From Strigamia acuminata (Eukaryota > Arthropoda > Chilopoda > Geophilomorpha > Linotaeniidae), in assembly GCA_949358305.1 (NCBI GenBank), contig OX442319.1, positions 12,152,001 to 12,216,000 on the forward strand: a stretch of DNA of 64,000 nt, written 5' to 3'. Below, in pieces: positions 21,218 to 30,901 of the stretch (position 1 is its first letter; each line of letters opens with the position of its first letter). The position numbers were made by a program, and so were the translations under genes. The notes below the pieces were generated by a model. It saw nothing but the letters and a program-made list of their open reading frames with translations. It was not told the origin of the DNA and did not search any database.

Positions 21218-21929
21218 CACTGTCAATGTCAATAAACAAGATGTAATGTAGTGAAAAATGTAATAACTTTATGAAATTTGGCAAAAATTTGAAAAAAGTT
21301 GAATAAAGTATGAAATTTGTTAAAATTACACAGAAAAATTCAACAAATTTACAAAATTCCTCAAAATGTTCAGCAAAATTGACTTTCAAATTTTAAAACA
21401 AAAACAGTAAATACATAAACATAAACTAAATTCGGCACTACTGTTTTCGGCACAATTTAATGAGTATCCGGACATAAAATTGCTGTTTATGTGGTAAATA
21501 AAAGGAATCAATTCTCACATTTTTGTACAAACTAAATTTGTCTCTCTTGGTCTGTATTTTTAATTCGGTGCATTGCCGTGAAGCAAAGCACCAATGCGGA
21601 GCTTGTGCCCGTCAACCCTTTTAATATTACACTTTTCAAAGGCGTTGTTGGAAAAAAGTTTATCGTTCCAGCAAATTTTATCTTAACAATATCACTCTTT
21701 GTGATGATTATACAATAATTGTGTACGTTGTCATACGACATTATAATTCTATATGTACCGTTTAATTGTGATGATGCAGTATTGATGCGATATTTGGTAT
21801 TGTTGCGGTATTAGCCTATAAATAAATCTAATACGTACACATGACGTAAACATCACGTCAGTCGTGTATATGTATGTGGTGTTATCACTGGGTTCAGCAT
21901 TATTCAGTTTTCGTTGGCGTTTTCTGATC
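21218..21929. other. Outer end of right arm and promoter region of first ELM2-SANT copy
   Basis: The arm ends near 21718, after GATGATTATACAATAA. From about 21730 unique DNA begins. A motif around 21870-21915 (TTATCACTGGGTTCAGCATT) is repeated at 22800-22840 before the second gene copy and probably belongs to the duplicated promoter. Confidence 0.5.
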
Positions 21930-22365
21930 ATGGGACGAAAAAGCGTTCCGATCGGAGCCGGTTTTCAGGCCAAAATACCGACTTTGATGACTAAGCCGCC
22001 ACCAGAATGTGAAAAAACCCACGAGGAAGTCTGGTCGACTTTGTGGGTCCCGTGCGTCGACGACGACGAAGAGAAGTTAGACAACTATCTTGAAACGGCC
22101 GTAAATGTGTACAAATACACGTCGGAACAAGGCGCTGGCCTTGCTGCAATATCACCGCCACGACTGCGATGCGGCAACCGAAGATTTGAAGAACTTTTCC
22201 CGAATACCGAACGAATGGACCGACGCGGACAAACTCAGGTTCACCGACGCTCGGAAAAACTTTAAGAACGATTTTGCCACGATAAGGCTTTTATATTTTC
22301 CGAGCAAATCTCTCGGATCTATTATCAATCATTACTATACCTGCAAGAAAGGTAAAAAGAAGTAA
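21930..22365 (+). pseudogene. ELM2-SANT (CoREST-like) gene copy 1, frameshifted
   Basis: Starts MGRKSVPIGAGFQAK like the intact copy at 22847. One extra A near 22127 (GGAACAAGGCGCTGG against GGAACAGGCGCTGG) shifts the frame in the middle of the ELM2 domain, so the first frame ends at 22265 as nonsense while the SANT part continues in another frame to 22365 (KKGKKK). Either a young pseudogene or a sequencing error in a short homopolymer context. Confidence 0.8.
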
Positions 22366-22846
22366 ATTTAGATATTTTTTTAAAAAAAAATTTCGCATTG
22401 TTTCGGCCAATTCTGACCATTTTTATATTGAAATTCCAAAAAACGTAAAATATAAAAATCTCTTTCCTCCGTAATTTTTTAATAAAATATAAAATATTAA
22501 TTGCGTTATTACAGTAAAACAAACAACACAGGCGGCCAAGTGCAGCCATTGTTGCGCACGAAGGGTATATCGCAATACCGCAGCAACGCTGCAATTACCA
22601 TATGCTTTTGCTTTCTGCAAATAAAATAAATTTTATTAAAATCGAAAGTAAAAAAATAAAAATAAATAAAAGCGCATTAAAATTTTATAAAAATGCGCCG
22701 TTTTGATACATTTTTAATGCATTTTAACTAATAATTATGGTATATTTGTGATGATGCGGTATTGTTGCGGTATTGCGACTTTACGTCCATATGTGGTGTT
22801 ATCACTGGGTTCAGCATTATTCAGTTTTCGTTGACGTTTTCTGATC
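22366..22846. other. Intergenic region between the ELM2-SANT copies
   Basis: AT-rich 3' flank, then a duplicate of the upstream region of copy 1 (about 22735-22846; GATGCGGTATTGTTGCGGTATT). No other gene seen. Confidence 0.5.
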
Positions 22847-23281
22847 ATGGGACGAAGACGCGTTCCGATCGGAGCTGGTTTTCAGGCCAAACTACCGACT
22901 TTGATGACTACGCCGCCACCAGAATGTGAAAAAACCCAAGAGGAAGTGTTGTCGACTTTGTGGGTCCCGTGCGTCGACGACGACGAAGAGAAGTTAGACA
23001 AATATCTTGAAACGGCGCAAAATGTGTACAAATACACGTCGGAACAGGCGCTGGCTTTGCTGCAATATCACCGCCACGACTGCGATGCGGCAACCGAAGA
23101 TTTGAAGAACTTTCGCCGGATACCGAACGAATGGACCGACGCGGACAAACTCAGGTTCGCCGAAGCTCAGAAAAACCTAGAGGACGATTTTGCCACGATC
23201 AGGCTCTTATATTTTCCGAACAAATCTCTCGCATCTGTTATCGATCATTACTATACCTGCAAGAAAGGTAAAAAGGAGTAA
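22847..23281 (+). CDS. Short ELM2-SANT protein, CoREST/RCOR-like
   Basis: A 144-residue protein consisting almost only of an ELM2 domain (about 4-80; PIGAGFQAKLP, then SEQALALLQYHRHDCDAATEDL) and one SANT domain (about 88-138; PNEWTDADKLRFAEA to DHYYTCKKGKK). The arrangement and wording match the ELM2-SANT1 part of CoREST (EQALGMLFWHKH.., F.EWT..DK.LFEQA, YYYSWKK), which binds class I histone deacetylases. Here the LSD1-binding linker and second SANT domain are absent, so it may act as a minimal HDAC adaptor. Intronless, in tandem with a frameshifted copy, hence probably of retro- or recent duplicate origin. Confidence 0.85.
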   Translation: MGRRRVPIGAGFQAKLPTLMTTPPPECEKTQEEVLSTLWVPCVDDDEEKLDKYLETAQNVYKYTSEQALALLQYHRHDCDAATEDLKNFRRIPNEWTDADKLRFAEAQKNLEDDFATIRLLYFPNKSLASVIDHYYTCKKGKKE

Positions 23282-23579
23282 ATTTTGAAATTATTCGTAT
23301 TGTTTCGGCCAATTCCAAAAAACGTAAAATTTAAAAATTTCTTTCCATAATTTCTTAATAAAATATTAATTGCATTGCATTGCAACAATCAACATAGGCG
23401 ACCAAGTGCAGTCATTGTTTCGCACGTGTGCGTTTGTCAGCGCCATTTTTTCGCGTACGACTCCGGAAATTTTTGGTATTTCTTGGTATTTAATTCTTGC
23501 AAAATTTCCCGATTTGATTCATAATGGCAAGACAAATCAGCGCTTTGTGCGTGTAAAGACACTTAACGCGACCGGAAGT

Positions 23580-24164
23580 ATGGAGGAAGTGTTCGAAGAG
23601 GGCGTCGACGTGTCTGAGGTTTTCGAATATTTCAATTTGTCGGGAAAAATTTTTTTTTTAAAATTTAATTTTAGCTTGATTCGATCCGCGACGCCAGTAT
23701 GTGTCTATTAAAAGTAGCGAAGTAAAGAATCGATGGTTTTGTGTGTAAGGAAGAGAAAACAACTGTTTTGAATTTCAGGGGCGAGTTGGTGATTACGGGT
23801 AACGAACTTAAGGAAGCTTTTGACCGACTTGAATGTCAGAAAGTAATAAAACTCGATGTTGAATTGCTGAAGAAAATGTGGATCGAATGTGGACTGCCAA
23901 GTCCAACGGTGAATTTTTAAAAAATGCGTTAGAAAATATTAAAAGTTATTATTATTAGTTCAGAATATTATTTTTTTTAATTAATTGATTTGATTTAATT
24001 TTTTTTAATTTTTTTAATTTCAGCATTCGACTTTCTCGGACAAAGGAGCGGGAACGGGTTTGACGAGAGTTGCCGACACTTCGTCGCAAGCGACTCTGAG
24101 TTGGTCCGAGTTTCAACTGGATGGTCTCATTTCTGAATTAATGAATTTGAATTTAAAAAACTGA
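23580..24164 (+). CDS. Diverged TPPP/p25-alpha-family paralogue with shrunken second exon
   Basis: Four exons with GT-AG borders and consistent phases: 23580-23618, 23675-23721, 23779-23908, 24024-24164, giving 118 residues. Order and phases equal those of the intact TPPP gene just downstream. Exon 1 (MEEVFEEGVDVSE) and exon 3 (NELKEAFDRLECQK) are clearly related; exon 2 is 47 nt instead of 179 nt, an in-frame loss of 132 nt that removes most of the EF-hand-like core; exon 4 is unrelated-looking (ends NLNLKN) and lacks the DRLTD.SRYTG signature. All frames remain open, so it may be a working but altered gene, or a pseudogene that by chance kept its frame. Confidence 0.55.
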
Positions 24165-24906
24165 TAATAAAATAATGTAAACAGTCAAATTTTGATTTAT
24201 TTTATTTTTTTTTACAAACAACCAATTAATGAAAGAAAATAATAAATCTGCAACAATTAACTTTTGGAAAAATACTAAAATAGTCGAAATTAACAAAAAA
24301 AATTAAAAATTGTCGAAAAAATGCCGAACTGGTGCTCAAACGATCGGAAATTACCTAAAAAATCGATTCCCACGCTCGGAATTTGCATACGTGGCATCAC
24401 TGCAGAATTAAAGGCAAAAAACTGAGTTTTTCACGCTAAAAAGTCGATGGAAAAATCTTATTTTTCCCCATATCATTCCAACCAAACCAGATTTGCAAAT
24501 TCCGACCCCGGAAATCAATTCATTATCTCATTTCCTACCTTTGCCTTTTCCCCATAATTTCCTAGCACAAACATCAAATATTAATCGGCACTATGCACAA
24601 CAATGCAGTCCCCAACTGCCATTATTTGGCATTATTGATTGGCAACTCGTGCGTGGGGCTTTGTTTCGCGCGTGTGCGTTGTCAGCGCCATTTTTATTCT
24701 ATTAAACCGTACGACTCCGGAAATTTTTGGTATTTCTTTTCAAACCTAAACTCGCGCAAAATTTCCCGATTGATTTACAATGGCAAGGCAAACCACCGCT
24801 TTGTGCGTGTAAGTAGACGTGGCAGGTGAACAGCGACCAGCGTGCCTCAACTTTGCCTTGTCTGCGAAGGAGGAAGGAAGACACACCGGAACCGCGACCG
24901 AGGAGG
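24165..24906. other. Intergenic and promoter region of TPPP gene
   Basis: A stretch near 24665-24830 (TGTGCGTTGTCAGCGCCATTTTT, then CGACTCCGG and TTTGTGCGTGTAAG) repeats the region upstream of the first paralogue (about 23420-23560), so the promoter was duplicated with the gene. No other gene is seen. Confidence 0.5.
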
Positions 24907-26336
24907 ATGGAAGAAATGTTCGAAGAAGACGTCGATGGCGAAAACGTATCTGAGGTTTCGAATTTTTTTCTTTTAATTAAATTAATTAATTTTGTCGGGA
25001 AAAAAATGTTTTTTTAATTTTTGGTTTCTCTTTAGGGTGATTCGATCAACTTCTACCCGGTGGAGGAACTTTTCAGCATGTACGCGCGTTTCGGCGACGC
25101 TCGTGGATCGGGTGACATGATGTGCTTAAAAAATTTCGAGAAGTGGTTGAAGCAGGCGAACATCAAGACGGTGACGCCCATCGAAGCGGTCATGCATTTT
25201 AGTAAAGTGGCGAAGTAAAGAGATGATTGATGCGGGGTTTATTGGTTTTGTGTGTTGGGGAGAAAACAGGGTTTTTGGATTTCAGGGGCAAGAAGGGGAT
25301 TTCGTATAAAGAGTTTCTGGAAGCTGTTGATCGACTCGCGTGTCAGAAACAAGTGGCGGTGGAGTCTCTGAAACAAAAGTTGGTCGAGTGTGGACCGCCA
25401 TTGCCCACGAATCCAACGGTAAGACTAAGAGAGGGGGTTGCGGTTGGTTCGGTTTGGGTGGGTTAGGTGAAACTGGGAGCACAAAATGAAGGAAAATTTT
25501 TTTTTCGTTTGTTTAAAAATTTTGTTTAGATCTATGTCAATTTTTTTTGAAAAAGGTGAAAATTTAGAAATTTAAAAAAAGTGAAAATTTAGAAATTTAA
25601 AAAAAGTGAAAATTTAGAAATTTAAAAAAAGTGAAAATTTAGAGATTTAAAAAAAGTGAAAATTTAGAAATTTAAAAAAAGTGAAAATTTAGAAATTTAA
25701 AAAAAGTGAAAATTTACAAATTTAAGAAAAAGTGAAAATTTACAAATTTAAAAAATGTGAAAATTTACAAATTTAAAAAAAGTGAAAATTTACAAATTTA
25801 AAAAAGTGAAAATTTACAAATTTAAAAAAATGAAAATTTACAAATTTGAAAAAGTGCCAAAATTAAATAAAAAATGCCAAAATTAAATTAAAAGTGCCAA
25901 GATTTGATACAAAAAAATTCCAAATTTTGGTAAAAAGTGCAAAAATTTGATAAAAAGTGCCAAATTTAAATAAAAATGGCCAAAATTTAAAAATACCAAA
26001 ATTTGTAAAAAGTGTCAAAGTGTCAAAGAAGGTTAAAATTTCATTTAAAAAAATTAAACTTTGTAAATTTCTATACTTTTTTGAAACCTTTAGCAATTAT
26101 TTCCTCGCTGAACCATCCTAACGTAAATCAGTGCATAATTGATATTTTTGATTTTCCAGAAATCGGCTAGTTTGGGCGTTTACGACCGACTGACGGACAA
26201 AAGTCGATATACCGGTGTGTGTAAACGCAAATTCGATGATCTGAGTCGCATGAGGAAGAACTCGGGCACTCACCGAGATTCTAGCAGCGGTGGTGCTGCG
26301 GGTAGACTCTCCTATCACAATAACAAACGTGATTAA
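24907..26336 (+). CDS. TPPP: Tubulin polymerization-promoting protein (p25-alpha family)
   Basis: Exons 24907-24954, 25036-25214, 25286-25418 and 26160-26336 splice in phase to 178 residues, close to human TPPP3 (176). The core matches the family: FYPVEELFSMYARFGD, the segment leading to FSKVAKGKKGISYKEFLEAVDRLA, and the signature VYDRLTDKSRYTGVCKRKFD. These proteins bind tubulin and bundle microtubules. The C-terminus is shorter in conserved residues than in vertebrates (Ser/Gly-rich SSSGGAAGR). Intron 3 carries a tandem array (25555-25860). The last exon is copied again at 29834-30010. The start is the first ATG in the exon; an upstream coding exon is possible but not needed. Confidence 0.9.
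25555..25860. repeat. About 25-bp AT-rich tandem repeat in TPPP intron 3
   Basis: About a dozen units of GTGAAAATTTAGAAATTTAA with A-run variants, decaying at the 3' side into GTGCCAAAATT-type units up to about 26030. Confidence 0.9.
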
Positions 26337-26883
26337 ACTCTCGAGCACTAAATACCGTAAATCAATTTCCTATTTTTTAAAAAAAAAGAATATAAAAAAA
26401 ATATGTAAATTTATTCTTTTGATAAAAAAGAACAAAAAGAAAGGCATCATCTCAGTCCGTTTGTATCTTGATCTTGAGTCGTGTTTAATTCGGATTTTTA
26501 AAAATTTGTTGTCAGAAGTAAACGATTAAATTCTTGAAAAATATTATTACATAAATTGTCTGCTTTGATTTTTCATATTCAAATTTATTGATAAATATAT
26601 TTAAGACGTGATAAACAAGAATAAAAAGTTGGGATAACTATTTTCACCTAAAAATAGGTTATATTTACCAGGTTTTCCGTTTACAAAAATGATTTCAGGT
26701 TTGATCATTCAGCATAAACACGTTGAAGCATGGATCTGAATCAGATTAATGGCCCGTGTGGTTAGGGAGTTTGAACAAAAAAAGTAGTTTATTTTGTATA
26801 ATTTAAGCTTACATGACAATTGAAACGTAACAATAAAAGCGGAGATCAACTGTTTTATGAATTCTGAATGGAAATGAAAGTTT

Positions 26884-27570
26884 TTACTTTGTATGGGTTA
26901 ATAGATGTCTTTTTAGATGGTTGTTTCGATTGCTAGAATAATCACGCAAATGGCAATCAAATGGTTTTTCTCCAGTGTGGGTTAATAGATGTCTTCTTAA
27001 ATTACGGCGATCATTGCCAGAATAATCACACAAATGGCACTCGAATGGTTTTTCCCCTGTATGAGTTAAAAGGTGACTTTTTAAATTCTTACCCCGAATA
27101 CAGGAATAAGCACAAAGATGGCACTTGAATGGTTTATCTGCTGAATGGGTTAATAGATGTTCTTTTAAATGCCCACTATGATTGCAAGAATAAGCACACA
27201 AATAGCACTTGAAAGGTTTTTCTCCAGTGTGGGTTAATAAATGTGTTTTTAGAGTTCCACTTTGACTGCTGGAATAATCACACAAATGGCACTCGAATGG
27301 TTTTTCTCCAGTGTGGGTTAATAAATGTCTTTTTAAATGCCCACTATAATTGCAAGAATAATCACACAAATGGCACTTGAATGGTTTTTCTCCAGTGTGA
27401 ATTCGCATGTGGACAGTCATGTAACTTTTAAGTCTAAATGAAAGTGCACATGTTTGACATTTGAAAGGCTTTTCGCCAGTGTGTATGAGCATGTGCTGTT
27501 CCAAACGTGAATAGTGTGAACCCGAATAGTCACACAAATTGCAACTGTAATCCTGACGTTTTGTCGCCAT
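26884..27570 (-). CDS. C2H2 zinc-finger protein, copy 1 (8 fingers)
   Basis: 228 residues from ATG 27570 (MATKRQDYSCNLC) to TAA at 26884: eight C2H2 fingers in tandem joined by HTGEKPF linkers, the layout of sequence-specific DNA-binding proteins. The eighth finger has lost a zinc ligand (CHLRDYS in place of CxxC). One linker reads HSADKPF. There is no KRAB, ZAD or BTB domain, but an upstream exon could exist. Paralogues sit at 30902-31667 and 34128-34982 in the same orientation. Confidence 0.85.
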   Translation of the reverse strand: MATKRQDYSCNLCDYSGSHYSRLEQHMLIHTGEKPFKCQTCALSFRLKSYMTVHMRIHTGEKPFKCHLCDYSCNYSGHLKRHLLTHTGEKPFECHLCDYSSSQSGTLKTHLLTHTGEKPFKCYLCAYSCNHSGHLKEHLLTHSADKPFKCHLCAYSCIRGKNLKSHLLTHTGEKPFECHLCDYSGNDRRNLRRHLLTHTGEKPFDCHLRDYSSNRNNHLKRHLLTHTK

Positions 27571-28352
27571 GTCTTACTTGAAGGAAGTAACAAGTTGAAA
27601 GCACAGTCTGAAATTAAAAGTATTATAACAATTAATTCAGTTCAAATTCATATACACGGTGACTGGATTGTTGGTACAGAGAGCTACTTTAAATTAAATT
27701 CGTGTACCACCAAAAAAGCAGTGTTGAATTAATTTACGAGCTTGTAACTGATTTTAACTTTGTAAAAAAGATTTTGTGTGGTTAGTTGGCTCACCTGATC
27801 AAAAAGAATCTCCTCAAACGAGTCCTGGTGGACAAAAATCGTGGTCGAATTCAATCCGTGAGTTAGGCCTAACGTTCGATGCACGATTGCGCCGATCTTT
27901 TCAAATGGAGGAAAAAATATCAAATTAATACCAAAAAATGTAATTCGTGAATTCTCTCCTACCTTTACCAAACGTCCACTACCTATTTTTTGGTGTTCAG
28001 AAGCTTCGACACCTTTCAAACTTCACAGAAATGCATTTAATGTGCACGAACGAAAAAGTGCGATACATCAGAAATCAAACAGACAGCGACAACAGCGGTT
28101 GTCGTAGAAACTAATGCTACGGACCAAACATATTACCAAGAACAAAATAACAACTGGTAACGCAAATTAAACAATAAAAAGAGGTATTTTTGAATGCAGC
28201 TACTACTGTAATAATGTGTAACTACGTCACGTTGTGATCATTGTTTCAAGTCCGTGTTTAGTGAAGAATGCTACTTCAGGCACAAGATACCACCATTTTT
28301 TTTAGGAGAAAGAGAGGAGATATTCACATTCTGAGAGCGAGGAAAAAGAATT
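27571..28352. other. Region between zinc-finger gene 1 and PHGDH exon 1 copy
   Basis: Shared by units A, B and C. On the minus strand 27795-27896 looks like an exon (AG before, GTGAGC after, 34 codons starting IGAIVHRTLGLTH). Unit C keeps it (36318-36419) with two changes; unit B has a stop in it. No flanking exons could be joined, so no gene is called. Confidence 0.4.
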
Positions 28353-28440
28353 ATGAGTTTTAACAAGAGCGGAAAACAAATGCGAGTCCTCATTACCGAC
28401 CCAATTGCAACATGTTGCGTGGACATTTTGAAAGAAAATA
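28353..28440 (+). pseudogene. PHGDH exon 1 fragment
   Basis: ATG and 29 codons ([22 protein letters not shown]) identical but for one residue to exon 1 of the complete gene at 36877, then interrupted by the satellite at 28438. No other PHGDH exon follows in this unit. Confidence 0.9.
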
Positions 28441-28800
28441 GTCCAAATTTCAAATAAATTAGTCCAAATTTCAAATAAATTAGTCCAAATTTCAAATAAA
28501 TTAGTCCAAATTTCAAATAAATTAGTCCAAATTTCAAATAAATTTGTTCAAATTTCAAATAAATTAGTCCAAATTTCAAATAAATTAGTCCAAATTTCAA
28601 ATAAATTAGTCCAAATTTCAAATAAATTAGTCCAAATTTCAAATAAATTAGTCCAAATTTCAAATAAATTAGTCCAAATTTCAAATAAATTAGTCCAAAT
28701 TTCAAATAAATTAGTCCAAATTTCAAATAAATTAGTCCAAATCTCAAATAAATTAGTCCAAATTTCAAATAAATTAGTCCAAATTTCAATTAAAATAGTC
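28438..28800. repeat. 21-bp satellite
   Basis: About 17 units of AGTCCAAATTTCAAATAAATT. The 21-bp length keeps every frame open and makes a 7-residue repeat (KFGLIYL) on the minus strand; this is not a gene. Confidence 0.95.
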
Positions 28801-28857
28801 AAATAGTGTCAAAGGAGTTAAAGTCAAAGGTTGCCAAAATTTAATTTAAAAATTTTG

Positions 28858-29115
28858 GCTGTTCTTCACATCTACCCAATGTTTGCCATTGTTAGGTTAG
28901 GTTAGGTTGCCTTGATTTCATTTGTTTGTGCTGTGTGTGGTTGTTTTCGGTTAGGTTAGGTCAGGTTAGGTTAGGTTTAGACCTAACCTAGGTCCTAACC
29001 TAACCTAACATGACCTCACCTGACCTAACCGAACCGAAAACAACCACACACAACACAAACAAATGAAATCAAGGCAACCTAACAATGGCAAACATTGGGG
29101 CAGATGTGAAGAACA
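28858..29115. repeat. Foldback element containing TTAGG repeats
   Basis: Two arms of about 115 bp are inverted copies: TTCACATCTACCCAATGTTT on the left, AAACATTGGGGCAGATGTGAA on the right, meeting near TTTAGACCTAACC at about 28978. Each arm includes GGTTAGG-type runs (TTAGGTTAGGTTAGGTT). TTAGG is the arthropod telomere unit, so this may be a foldback element that captured telomeric DNA. Confidence 0.85.
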
Positions 29116-29833
29116 ACCAAAATTTTAATTTTATAAATTTCTATACTTTTTTAAAGGCTTTTATTTAACTTGACTTGAACGTTTGTTTGTTTGTTTGTGT
29201 CAACGTCCGGTCACGTGACCGGTAATGTAATGTTTCAACTTCCGGTTTGTGTAATGTCCACAAAAAATGAATTAAAAAGTTAATCATAAGATTGGAAAGT
29301 AGACTTTTCTGGTTCAGTTTTTGGTCTACTTTCCAATTTTCATGATAAAATTTGTATTAAAAGTAGTTAAAAGGAAGAAAAAGCTAAATTACGGCGAAAT
29401 GTAACAGAAAACAGCGCCACCTGGCGGATCCCGTGTCTTTTAATGGATGCCAAAATGTTCGCCGATACTAATTTTGATGTTTTCGATACTAAAAAAGGTT
29501 CTAAAAAGTCTGAAACCAGGCTAAACCTGGTAAAAACAAAAATTCCTATCTGCCCATATATTTTGTTTTTTAATATTATTTAGAAAAAGTACTTTGTTGA
29601 AGGTTTTTTGGCACGATCACGGCAATCACGAAACAATCTGCGGTAGTAGCGCACTCTGACGGCGATTTGAACACCAATATAAAAGCCTTGTTCAAAAACT
29701 TGGTTTTTTATATTTACTTGTTGAAACCTTTACCAATTATTTCCTTTCTGAACCACCCTAACGTAAATCTGAAAACCAACACATACATGTTTGTACTACC
29801 ATTTATGCATAATTGGTATTTTTGATTTTCCAG
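29116..29833. other. Gene-free region before the TPPP exon copy
   Basis: Unique AT-rich sequence. From about 29700 it resembles the end of TPPP intron 3 (CAATTATTTCCT.TCTGAACCA.CCTAACGTAAATC). Confidence 0.5.
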
Positions 29834-30010
29834 AAATCGGCTAGTTTGGGCGTTTACGACCGACTGACGGACAAAAGTCGATATACCGGTGTGTGTAAAC
29901 GCAAATTCGATGATCTGAGTCGCATGAGAAAGAACTCGAGCACTCACCGAGATTCTAGCAGCGGCGGTGCTGCGGGTAGACTCTCCTATCACAATAGCAA
30001 ACGTGATTAA
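29834..30010 (+). pseudogene. Orphan copy of TPPP last exon
   Basis: 177 bp, open throughout, encoding the same C-terminal 58 residues as 26160-26336 with few changes (for example NSSTHRD). No other TPPP exon precedes it. It could only function as an alternative last exon. Confidence 0.85.
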
Positions 30011-30427
30011 ACTCTCGAGCACTAAATACCGTAAATCAATTTCCTATTTTTTTAAAAAAAAGAATATAAAAAAAAATATGTAAATTTATTCTTTTGATAA
30101 AAAAGAAGAAAAAAAAGGCATCATCTCAGTCCGTTTGTATCTTGATCTTGAGTCGTGTTTAATTCGGATTTTTAAAAATTTGTTGTCAGAAGTAAACGAT
30201 TAAATTCTTGAAAAATATTATTACATAAATTGTCTGCTTTGATTTTTCATATTCAAATTTATTGATAAATATATTTAAAACGTGATAAACAAGAATAGAA
30301 GAACCTGGGATACCTATTTTCACCTAAAAATAGGTTAAAACACGATTTACCAGGTTTTCCGTTTACAAAAATGATTTCAGGTTTGATCATTCAGCATAAA
30401 CACGTTGAAACATGGATCTGAATCAGA

Positions 30428-30790
30428 TTACCGTATATTATCGAATTGTCTGCGGGCCTCTAATAGTCCGCCGGCCTCCAATTGCGCGCGGGGAAAATTT
30501 TATTTTTGCCAATAACGCGCGGGCCTCGAATTGCAAGCGGGTACACAATTGGAGGCCCGGAATGTGTCAAAAAAGGTTGACAAATAAAACGTTTTGCATA
30601 CGTTTCGGCAGAAAATTACCGAAACGTACGGAAAACATTTCATTTGTCACACTTTTAGGTGTTTTTCGTTGCCGATACGTTTAAAAAAAACCCAGCAACG
30701 GCCAACGGGCTGATGCTGGGTTTAAATAGTCCGCGGGCCGCTAATAGCGCACGGGTAAAAAACGGGTGCGCTATTCACAAAGATATGGTA
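30428..30790. mobile_element. MITE-like insertion, GC-rich subterminal repeats
   Basis: Inserted in unit B where units A and C read AGATTAATGGCC. The ends are imperfect inverted copies (TACCGTATATTATCGAAT and, on the other strand, TACCATATCTTTGTGAAT), followed by GCGGGCCTC/TAATAG motifs repeated in both orientations. No transposase; Tc1/pogo-like by its TA-type ends, but this is tentative. Confidence 0.5.
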
Positions 30791-30901
30791 AAAAAAAGTA
30801 GTTTTATTTTGTGTAATGTAAGCTTACATGACAATTGAAACGCAACAACAATAAAAGCAAAGATCAACTGTTTTATGAATTCTGAACGGAAATGAAAATT
30901 T

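Larger units (their letters stand above)
11875..21718 (-). repeat. Right arm of the giant imperfect palindrome
   Basis: Inverted counterpart of 2999-11777. It is about 1 kb longer, chiefly because the 1.2-kb block is duplicated, the 124-bp array has more units, and about 225 bp is inserted near 20275-20500. It lacks equivalents of 3234-4080 and 4411-4858, and its Cdc25 copy lacks 280 bp. Confidence 0.93.
26100..28440. repeat. Segmental duplication unit A (TPPP 3' exon, zinc-finger gene 1, PHGDH exon 1)
   Basis: The order TPPP last exon, its 3' UTR (CTCGAGCACTAAATACCG), a minus-strand zinc-finger gene, the PHGDH upstream region and PHGDH exon 1 recurs in units B (29710-32345) and C (about 33565-36960). 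In A, PHGDH ends after exon 1 codons at 28440, where a 21-bp satellite starts. Confidence 0.85.

Noticed and set aside
28271-28802. 172- and 84-residue frames rich in KFGLIYL or EIWTNLF repeats
   Set aside because: A 21-bp satellite necessarily encodes a 7-residue repeat in every open frame; no start context or non-repeat domain.
28893-29030. A true chromosome end (telomere)
   Set aside because: TTAGG runs are short, occur in opposite orientations inside a small inverted repeat, and unique genes lie on both sides.
30412-30684. 90-residue plus-strand frame
   Set aside because: It lies mostly within the MITE-like insertion and shows no domain.
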